Assembly: GCA_009377845.1 (NCBI GenBank) | Contig: WHTE01000005.1 | Coordinates: forward strand, 1-51,445 | Direction: 5' to 3' | Source of the DNA: Nitrospirales bacterium | GTDB lineage: Bacteria; Nitrospirota; Nitrospiria; Nitrospirales; UBA8639 | Length of the DNA stretch: 51,445 nucleotides | Shown here: one piece after another, positions 45,302 through 51,445 of the stretch | Layout: every line of letters starts with the position of its first letter | How positions within the stretch are numbered: the first letter of the stretch is position 1 | Translations under genes and position numbers: made by a program | Notes under the pieces: model-generated | What the model saw: only the letters and a program-made list of their open reading frames with translations | Told to the model about the DNA's origin: nothing | Databases searched by the model: none

Positions 45302-45573
45302 CACCCCTTGCCTTGAGAACCCAAATAACAGGCTTTCACTAGTGCGAACACTTGCGCAACTAAACCCGTGACGATCATCCCTAAAGCAGTCGGAAGCATA
45401 AGAGAACCAGGATGATCCAACCCATGAATTCCAAGCATAAATCCTCCAGCGACACACAGAATCCCTACCACTCTCGCCATCATGACGGAACTTCGTTTCC
45501 CGGTCGAACCGGAATCAGGAGGATCATTTTCTGAGGTGGATGGCATATTGACTGGTTTTCGTGACGTGGTCAT
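45301..45573 (-). CDS. Small membrane protein
   Basis: The product has 90 residues with two membrane helices (about 31-50, VVGILCVAGGFMLGIHG, and about 55-77, MLPTALGMIVTGLVAQVFALV). The N-terminal 30 residues are polar and disordered. It lies 4 bp behind ettA and overlaps the lipoprotein gene by 4 bp, hence one transcript. No family is recognised. Confidence 0.7.
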   Translation of the reverse strand: MTTSRKPVNMPSTSENDPPDSGSTGKRSSVMMARVVGILCVAGGFMLGIHGLDHPGSLMLPTALGMIVTGLVAQVFALVKACYLGSQGKG

Positions 45574-45577
45574 ATTC

Positions 45578-47263
45578 TCAGCTTTTGGTCAGTTTTCTGT
45601 ATCTGATTTGATGGGGACGTTCCGCGGCCTTCCCCAATCGTTTTTTGCGATTGGCTTCATATTCACTGTAATTTCCTTCAAACCAACTCGCTTGGCTGTT
45701 CCCTTCAAAGGCTAAAATATGGGTGGCGACACGATCAAGAAACCATCGATCATGACTGCTGATCACTGCACACCCCCCAAAATGGTTCAATCCCTCCTCT
45801 AAAGCCCGCAAGGTGTTCACATCCAGATCATTCGTAGGCTCATCCAGCAACAGGAGGTTTGCCCCTTCTTTCAACATCCGGGCTAAATGAACCCGGTTGC
45901 GCTCCCCACCGGATAAATCCTTGACCATTTTTTGCTGATCGGACCCGGAAAAATTAAACCGGGACACATACCCACGCGAATTAATTTCCACCTTTCCTAA
46001 CGACACGGTTTCTTTTCCATCCGAAATACACTCCCAGACATTAAGATTGCCATCGATCTCACGATTCTGATCCACGTATCCCAGTTTGACGGTTTCTCCC
46101 AATATGAGAGTGCCCGTATCCGGCTTGACCAAACCCGCAATAATTTTAAACAGGGTGGACTTTCCCGCACCATTCGGACCGATGACGCCAACAATACCGC
46201 CTTTGGGTAACGAAAAGGACAGATTATCGAACAAGAGATTATCCCCGTAGCTTTTCGAGAGATTGGCAGCTTCCACCACGACATCGCCAAGCCGCGGGCC
46301 GGAAGGAATATAAATCTCCAAATCATCGGCCTGTGAAACCTGTTCCTCACCAACCAGTTGTTCATACCGTGTGACACGGGCTTTGCCTTTTGCCTGACGC
46401 CCTTTGGGGGATAGGCGGATCCACTCCAATTCCCGTTCCAAGGTTTTTTGACGCTTCGACTCCGTCTTTTCCTCCTGAGCCAATCGTGCTTTTTTTTGCT
46501 CCAACCAGGAGGAGTAATTTCCCTGGAACGGCACCCCTTGCCCGCGGTCCAACTCCAAAATCCATCCCGCGACATTATCTAAAAAATAGCGATCGTGGGT
46601 AACGGCGATCACCGTGCCCTTATATTGCTGAAGATGCTGCTCCAACCACTGCACTGTTTCCGCATCCAAATGATTGGTGGGCTCATCCAACAACAAAATA
46701 TCCGGCTCTTGAATAAGGAGGCGACATAAGGCCACCCGTCGACGCTCCCCTCCGGAAAGATTATCAACCTTGGCATCGGGTGGGGGACAACGAAGTGCAT
46801 CCATCGCAATTTCGAGTTGATGTTCTAATTCCCATCCATTCACCGCCTCGATTTGTTCCTGCAATTTTCCCTGTTTTTCTAATAACCGCTCCATCTCATC
46901 CGGGCTGAGATCCTCTCCAAATCGTTGACTCAATACTTCATACTCCCGAAGTAATCCCACAACATCCGCACGGCCTTCTTCAACAACTTCCTTGACCGTT
47001 TTCCCTGGCTCAAAATGAGGTTCCTGCTCAAACAACCCAACCGAATACCCTTTCGAAAAGGTGATTTTTCCGATGTAGTTTGAGTCAAGCCCGGCAATAA
47101 TGCGCAAAAGGGTGCTTTTTCCAGATCCGTTTAACCCTAACACGCCAATTTTGGCCCCATAATAAAATGACAGGTAAATATCCTTCAAAACCTGCTTTTT
47201 GGGAGGGTGGATTCGACCGACTCCCACTAAAGAAAAAATCACTTGTTTATCATTCACACTCAT
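45578..47263 (-). CDS. ettA: Energy-dependent translational throttle protein EttA (ABC-F)
   Basis: The ATPase has 561 residues with GGGAG before ATG 47261-47263. Two ABC cassettes: Walker A GLNGSGKST (first) and GPNGAGKST (second). The signatures are LSGGERRRVALCRLL and LSGGERNRVHLARML; the Walker B regions are LLLDEPTNHLDAETVQW and LLLDEPTNDLDVNTLRA. The linker with the P-site tRNA-interacting motif lies between. There are no membrane helices, as expected for ABC-F. EttA senses the ATP/ADP ratio at the ribosomal E site and gates the first peptide bond. It leads a three-gene operon with a membrane protein and a lipoprotein. Confidence 0.95.
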   Translation of the reverse strand: MSVNDKQVIFSLVGVGRIHPPKKQVLKDIYLSFYYGAKIGVLGLNGSGKSTLLRIIAGLDSNYIGKITFSKGYSVGLFEQEPHFEPGKTVKEVVEEGRADVVGLLREYEVLSQRFGEDLSPDEMERLLEKQGKLQEQIEAVNGWELEHQLEIAMDALRCPPPDAKVDNLSGGERRRVALCRLLIQEPDILLLDEPTNHLDAETVQWLEQHLQQYKGTVIAVTHDRYFLDNVAGWILELDRGQGVPFQGNYSSWLEQKKARLAQEEKTESKRQKTLERELEWIRLSPKGRQAKGKARVTRYEQLVGEEQVSQADDLEIYIPSGPRLGDVVVEAANLSKSYGDNLLFDNLSFSLPKGGIVGVIGPNGAGKSTLFKIIAGLVKPDTGTLILGETVKLGYVDQNREIDGNLNVWECISDGKETVSLGKVEINSRGYVSRFNFSGSDQQKMVKDLSGGERNRVHLARMLKEGANLLLLDEPTNDLDVNTLRALEEGLNHFGGCAVISSHDRWFLDRVATHILAFEGNSQASWFEGNYSEYEANRKKRLGKAAERPHQIRYRKLTKS

Positions 47264-47581
47264 GCCATACGCTCCCTAATTTCATGAACATACCTTACCG
47301 ATGACGTGAATCGGCAGAAATTTTAATTTTAGCAAAGGTATGAGATCATTCACAATGCAATGCCCAATGGAAAGGCCATCACACGCCTCATGAACACCCT
47401 TTTCACAGCCTAGCCAACCCTCGCCGTTTTCCAGCAGGAGTATCAAATCAACTTCGCAGAAAGTGGTTTGAATTAGGTGCCGATCGCGGTATCATAAAAG
47501 ATAAACAGATGGAAGCCCGCTTGGTTTCAACCATGACAGAGACCGACAGTGGATGACTTACCCCCTTATAGAGGTTGCCAA
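47264..47581. other. Divergent promoter region of ettA and the NUDIX gene
   Basis: About 318 bp without gene or repeat. The NUDIX frame is open back to 47549, but its start at 47582 is better placed. No hairpin or operator recognised. Confidence 0.35.
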
Positions 47582-48202
47582 ATGCTTTCGTCCATTAACT
47601 TTTGTAGCCACTGCGGTACAGAAGTTGAACAGAAAATCCCATCTGGCGAAACCCTCCTTCGTGCAGTCTGTCCCGCTTGCCAGACAATCCATTACCAAAA
47701 TCCCAAAATTGTGGCGGGCTGTATTCCCGAATGGGAAGGACAAATCCTCTTATGCCGACGGGCCATAGAACCCCGATTAGGTTTTTGGACATTCCCGGCT
47801 GGCTTTATGGAGTTAGGAGAAAGCACGGAAGAAGCTGCCGCCCGAGAAACGTTTGAGGAAGCCAATGCCAGAGTGGCAATACATTCATTGTATGGGATAT
47901 TTAGTTTACCCCATGTGAGTCAGGTCTATGTGGTCTATCGTGCGGCCTTACAGGATCTTGAATTTGGGCCAGGCGAGGAAAGTCTTGAAGTCCAACTCAT
48001 GTCCATTGAGAGCATCCCATGGGAACATCTCGCGTTTCCGGTTATTCAGGAAACCTTGCGTCGATATGTGGAGGATGTTTGCAAGACACATATCCAGGTA
48101 CATTTTGGAACAGTGTCTACCCAAAAACATTCGGCTGTAGATTCATCAGCATCCTTGTTAGCCAATGGTTCTTCTCCATCCATGCACCATCCTGCTGAAT
48201 AA
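47582..48202 (+). CDS. NUDIX hydrolase with N-terminal zinc ribbon (NudC-like)
   Basis: The product has 206 residues from ATG 47582 with AGAGG upstream. An N-terminal zinc ribbon (CSHCG near residue 8, CPACQ near 36) resembles NudC and related hydrolases. The Nudix box GFMELGESTEEAAARETFEEANA follows, with the metal-binding REtxEE core. Likely substrates are NADH, ADP-ribose or capped RNA; the family cannot be narrowed further. The C-terminal 40 residues are low-complexity. A copy of the structured repeat starts about 55 bp behind its stop. Confidence 0.9.
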   Translation: MLSSINFCSHCGTEVEQKIPSGETLLRAVCPACQTIHYQNPKIVAGCIPEWEGQILLCRRAIEPRLGFWTFPAGFMELGESTEEAAARETFEEANARVAIHSLYGIFSLPHVSQVYVVYRAALQDLEFGPGEESLEVQLMSIESIPWEHLAFPVIQETLRRYVEDVCKTHIQVHFGTVSTQKHSAVDSSASLLANGSSPSMHHPAE

Positions 48203-48257
48203 CCCGTCACAGTCCTCACGTTCCAGACACCCGGTTACCGCCTTGTCCTGGCTTCGC

Positions 48258-48526
48258 GGGGATCTGTTGAATATTGGAAATATTTTGCCTTTTGTTCCGC
48301 GCATGGGGCACCGAGAGCATGACGAAAAAAATCAGGGAGTGTTCAAAAATGACCGTCCAGCAAGGCCGCAGCCAGTTGACGGGCGGAGCGTACGAAGGAG
48401 TACGTGAGCACGGTCAAGGGGCGAGTACGCCGCTGGCCTGCCTGCCGAGCCTACTCCGCCGAAGTAGCTTCGGCTACGAAGGCCGGGAGTTCCAGCGCAG
48501 GCACGGCAGCCTTTTTCAACACTCCC
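48258..48526 (+). repeat. Structured GC-rich interspersed repeat, copy 2
   Basis: The leader (48258-48334) starts near CTGTTGAATA and carries CACCGAGAGC and an A-run. The core (48335-48526) runs from GGGAGTGTTCAAAAA to TTTTTCAACACTCCC, nearly perfect inverted ends. Inner segments GGACGGGCGGAGCGTACG-like and GCCGCTGGCCTGCCTGCCG are shared with copies 1 and 3. Its right end overlaps the last codons and stop of ogt on the other strand. Confidence 0.85.
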
Positions 48527-49016
48527 CGCGGCGTTCTAAATCAAGGAGGGCTTCTTTAATAGGTAATCCTCCACCATATCCCACCAGATGTCCGTTCTTT
48601 CCAATAACCCGATGACAGGGCACGATAATGGAAATTGGGTTCTGCCCATTGGCCGCCCCCACGGCACGAGAAGCCTTGGGATTGCCAATTTGGCTAGCAA
48701 TGCCACTATAGTTGACTGTGGCCCCATACGGGATATGTCGGAGGGCACGCCAGACCGAGAGTTGAAAATCAGTGCCTTGCAGCGATAATTCAACATGGAA
48801 TGTTCGCAACTTTCCTGCAAAATAGCCCTCCAGTTGCTGAATGACCTCCTGGAACGGACCCCGTCGTTCTTTCCAGGCAAGATCAGGCTCAACGGGATGG
48901 GGGCCATTCTGAAAATTCAGTCCGCTCAGCCCCCTGGTATCTGCAACCAACAATAATTCTCCAACTGGACTGGGCCATGTCCAAAAGAAAAAATGGGGTT
49001 GAGTTATTCTATTCAT
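48516..49016 (-). CDS. ogt: Methylated-DNA-protein cysteine methyltransferase Ogt
   Basis: The product has 166 residues. The suicide protein removes alkyl groups from O6-methylguanine in DNA. The active site IVPCHRVI (Cys134), the DNA-binding TVNYSGIASQIGNPKASRAVG (helix-turn-helix) and GYGGGLPIKEALLDLE are all present. The final residues Gly-Glu-Cys and the TGA stop are encoded inside the right end of repeat copy 2. The natural C-terminus may therefore have been altered by insertion of the repeat, but all catalytic parts are intact. Confidence 0.94.
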   Translation of the reverse strand: MNRITQPHFFFWTWPSPVGELLLVADTRGLSGLNFQNGPHPVEPDLAWKERRGPFQEVIQQLEGYFAGKLRTFHVELSLQGTDFQLSVWRALRHIPYGATVNYSGIASQIGNPKASRAVGAANGQNPISIIVPCHRVIGKNGHLVGYGGGLPIKEALLDLERRGEC

Positions 49017-49743
49017 ATTGAATGCTCGCGTTCCTCATTGCTCAACAATGCGTCTCTCATTTTTACACTCAGGATTTCAAATTTCAGGGGTTTCTAAGGA
49101 ACATACTTGCTGGGGATTTGAACACGATCCGGACCAGATTCACAATCACAAACTTCTGGTTACCCGGGAGGGACTGGCAAGGATCTATTGTACTGGAAAC
49201 CTCTTGTCATTTTTTGGGGGGATTTGGCCTGTACCACAGGCGATAGAATAGAAATAGAATGGATCGCCAAACCAGCCCATCGCCATCTTCCGCCGAACCA
49301 CCCAGGGCCTGACCATACTCTTAGACGTATCGTTTCCGTCGTCCGAAGATCGAGGACAATCCAATGACCACGGGATCATTCCCCGATGTTTCACGTACAA
49401 ACCGGTTAAAGTGAGAATTCCCTGGCTATTGCAATTGGCCCAGCAACCTGTTCAGGAGAAATGAATGAAAAAGCTGAAGCTTGGAGAATATGCCTAAAGA
49501 CAAAAAAGTCCCTGAGAAAGAAGTAACGTGATGCAGATCATCCGTTCCTGATAACTGATTGAGAAATGAACCGTCCAAGCCCTGAGAAAGGTGACACATG
49601 GATCCTGGGCATCTTTCCCGTCAAGCCGAATCAAGTATCCCATGAAGCCATAAATTAATACCTGATGACGTTTGGCATTTCCCTCCTCATGACTCGATTT
49701 CAAACGGGTAGACTTGCCATCAATCCTTGGCTATGATCGGCAC
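49017..49743. other. About 0.7 kb without a firm gene
   Basis: Between ogt and the XRE-type gene. Minus-strand frames at 49185-49400 and 49494-49703 lack ribosome binding sites and known motifs; the second reads KRHQVLIYGFMGYLIRLDGK and may be a leftover of a lost gene. No repeat, RNA or terminator was recognised. Confidence 0.4.
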
Positions 49744-50211
49744 ATGTCCCTAAATCATCATATCGATCAATGGTGTCGATTCCGTGGCATAACCTTGCTT
49801 CAACTAGCTGAGAAAACCGGTGTGCAGATCAACACGTTACAATGCGTGCAAAGCGGCACTCTGGATGCATCCGTCTCGTTATTTGAAACCATCGCCGGAC
49901 ATTTAAATATTCCCACTGCTTGGTTACATTACGATCCTCGAGTCATTCAACGGTTGTGGAACGACCCCGACGAGGATAATCAAGAACTTACCGACCCACC
50001 TTCATCCGACCCGCTTTTTCAACGAATTATCCAGGCATGCCGTGAATACCAGGACATATTCGTCTTGCTCACAAGTATACTCCACCACGGAGATCCCAAG
50101 TTAATTCGCGCCGCTCAGGTGAGCCTCCAAAGCCTTTTGAAACAGGCACGTCCCACTACCGTCCCATGGGGATCGAGACCTCCAGGACACTTTGAACCCC
50201 CCAGCGATTAA
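49744..50211 (+). CDS. XRE-type helix-turn-helix protein
   Basis: The product has 155 residues from ATG 49744 (a TTG ten codons upstream is possible). The N-terminal HTH is IDQWCRFRGITLLQLAEKTGVQINTLQCVQSG, with the usual Q-L-A-E-K-T-G turn. The C-terminal half is helical and without a catalytic motif. Such proteins repress or activate nearby genes, but no obvious target lies next to it. Repeat copy 3 begins directly after its stop codon. Confidence 0.75.
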   Translation: MSLNHHIDQWCRFRGITLLQLAEKTGVQINTLQCVQSGTLDASVSLFETIAGHLNIPTAWLHYDPRVIQRLWNDPDEDNQELTDPPSSDPLFQRIIQACREYQDIFVLLTSILHHGDPKLIRAAQVSLQSLLKQARPTTVPWGSRPPGHFEPPSD

Positions 50212-50473
50212 GGGGCTGTTGAATAAATTCAATATCTTTCCTGTTGATCCACATTGGGGGGACCCGAAAGCCATAAAAAAAATGGGGAGTGTTCAAAAAG
50301 GCGCGTCCAGTCCTGAGGCCGCTCGAAGGGAAGGCCGCAGCCCCTTGGACGGGCGGAGCGTACGGAGGAGGACGTGAGCACGGCCAAGGAGCGAGAACGC
50401 CGCTGGCCTGCCTGCCGAAGCTCGGCGCAGGCACGACGGCCCCTTCGGCCAGACTCAGGGCATGCTTTTTCAG
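50212..50473 (+). repeat. Structured GC-rich interspersed repeat, copy 3
   Basis: The leader starts at AGGGGCTGTTGAATA right behind the stop of the XRE-type gene. It includes GACCCGAAAGCC and an A-run that align with the leader of copy 2. The core begins with GGGAGTGTTCAAAAAGGC at 50285 and shares GAGGCCGCTCGAAGGGAAGGCCGCAG-like content with copy 1 and GCCGCTGGCCTGCCTGCCG with both others. Its right end is shortened: it stops at about CATGCTTTTTCAG without the CACTCC end. Confidence 0.8.
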
Positions 50474-50598
50474 ATGGTATCAAGCAGGCCGTACCGTAGA
50501 CACGAGGCAAAAAAACCGGTCACCCTCCAGCAGAACAATTTATTTATTCATGGACCCGAGGTCCTCTCCCTAACGCCTCATTCTGAAGGAGGTTGACG
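50474..50598. other. Spacer before the IS110 transposase remnant
   Basis: About 125 bp leading to the transposase, with AAGGAGG just before its ATG (50599). It probably contains the left end of the insertion sequence, but the exact end is not evident. IS110 elements often lack terminal inverted repeats. Confidence 0.35.
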
Positions 50599-51333
50599 AT
50601 GACCTATTGTGGCATTGATTTAGCGAGCAAGACCAGCGCGGTGTGTGTGCTGGATGCGACGGGCAAGATCTTCCGGGAACAGATGGGCCCCACCGACCCC
50701 ACAGGGTTTTCGCAGAGCCGGCAGGGGGGAGGGCGGATGCGCTGTGTGGTGGAGGCGGCTCCTTGAGCGGCATGGGTGGCGCAGCTCCTGGAGGAACTGG
50801 GCCATGAGGTCGTCGTGAGTGATCCGCGCCGGGCCAAGGCCGTGATTCAGACGAAGAACGAAGAACAAGACGGACAAGTTGGATGCGCAGCACGTGGCGC
50901 AGCTCGCCCGCACGGGGTGGGACACGGCCGTTCACCGCAAGACGAAGGCGGCTCGCCTGCAGCGGACCCAGCTCCAAGCGCGGCAAGGGTTGGTCGCGAC
51001 GGCGCAGGCGGCTCGGAGCCGGGGGCTACTGCAGGCCCATGGTATGCAAGTGGACCCAGTGTCGGCAGGGCCGTTGGGGCCGCGGGGGCAGACGCTGGTC
51101 GCCCCGCACGCCCCCGCGCTCTGGCCGCTTTTCGCCCCCGTAGTCAGTAGCTCTCAGCAAGCTCGCGAGGCGGCGCAGGCGGTGGAGCAGACGGTCAACC
51201 GATAGGCGCAGCAGGATGCGGTCTGCCAGCGCTTGATGCCGGTGCCGGGGGTCGGCCCCCTCGTGGCCAGCACGTATGTGGCCACGATTGCTGATCCCAC
51301 GCGATTTGCGACCTCGACCCCGGTGCCCGCCTA
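50599..51333 (+). pseudogene. Broken IS110-family transposase
   Basis: The gene reads MTYCGIDLASKTSAVCVLDA from ATG 50599, then breaks. An in-frame TGA stands at 50764 (after VVEAAP), a frameshift near 50865 and another stop near 51203. Pieces match the IS110 order: GIDLASKTS (first Asp), VVEAAP (Glu), VVSDPRRAKAV, TDKLDAQHVAQLAR (DEDD nuclease), then MPVPGVGPLVASTYVATIADPTRF (the Transposase_20 helix-hairpin). It ends soon after TRFATST, so the C-terminus is missing. GC is above that of the flanks. Confidence 0.8.
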
Positions 51334-51445
51334 GTGTACGGACCGGGGTCAAGGGTAACAAACGTACCGGACACATAGGTAACACCTGTCTTACTTGTTG
51401 GTACGTAGATCAATCGTCTTGATCCGATGATGACAAAAGAGCACG
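51334..51445. mobile_element. Possible end of a second insertion element
   Basis: Where the IS110 gene is cut, the sequence changes to a stretch with GGTAACAAACGTACCGGACACATAGGTAACACC, which contains a short repeated GGTAACA unit. This looks like the end region of another insertion sequence, perhaps IS481-like, that interrupted the IS110 copy. It continues past the right edge, so this cannot be confirmed. Confidence 0.3.

Noticed and set aside
1-51445. tRNA, rRNA or CRISPR array
   Set aside because: No T-loop/anticodon-like set, no rRNA segment and no evenly spaced direct repeats were seen on either strand by eye. A tRNAscan/CRISPR search would settle this.

Overview
The window looks like a chromosomal segment of a Gram-negative, respiring bacterium, most likely Nitrospirota (Nitrospira-like). 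This is an inference from the mix of genes: lpxC and a TonB receptor for an outer membrane, c-type cytochromes, a heme-bearing sensor kinase, B12-type radical SAM and HD-GYP/GGDEF signalling. GC content is about 50%. No rRNA, tRNA or CRISPR array was seen. Most of the window is ordinary core genome, interrupted by small accessory patches.

Layout. 1-5 kb: a B12-binding radical SAM enzyme (cut by the left edge) diverges from typA. Next come a structured GC-rich repeat and a DapF-family gene whose two catalytic cysteines are both serine. 5-9.4 kb: a di-heme peroxidase/cytochrome c operon on the minus strand, then hrpB. 9.4-13.3 kb: a strong hairpin, then a lipoprotein and a secreted protein that together look like a split copper-amine-oxidase fold, followed by small exported and zinc-ribbon proteins. 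13.6-15.9 kb: a heme-domain histidine kinase with its receiver-only partner. 16.0-22.2 kb: a decayed RRM gene, then the most unusual locus here. It has two tandem paralogous BrxD/DUF2791-type double P-loop ATPases and an upstream partner of unknown family, with no BREX genes around them.

22.4-33.4 kb: an SDR, small lipoproteins, pyrE, a rhodanese, a trmI/receiver/HD-GYP operon, ktrA, a sigma-70 factor and lpxC. 33.4-34.2 kb: a frameshifted remnant. 34.4-44.2 kb: a DUF6445-like protein, a POT transporter diverging from a TonB receptor, HDOD and GGDEF proteins, a SpoU methyltransferase, a DUF1653 protein, purE and a 1-Cys peroxiredoxin with a clear terminator. 44.4-51.4 kb: an ettA operon, a NUDIX hydrolase, ogt, an XRE-type protein, two more copies of the structured repeat and a broken IS110 transposase.

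Themes. Redox and peroxide handling recurs (di-heme peroxidase, peroxiredoxin, heme sensor kinase, rhodanese), as does second-messenger signalling (HD-GYP, GGDEF, HDOD, receivers). The repeat family occurs three times, each copy directly behind a gene. One copy supplies the last codons and the stop of ogt. The best candidates for new biology are the tandem BrxD-like ATPase operon, the split amine-oxidase-like pair, the Ser/Ser DapF homologue and the repeat family. All functions are predicted from sequence reading only.
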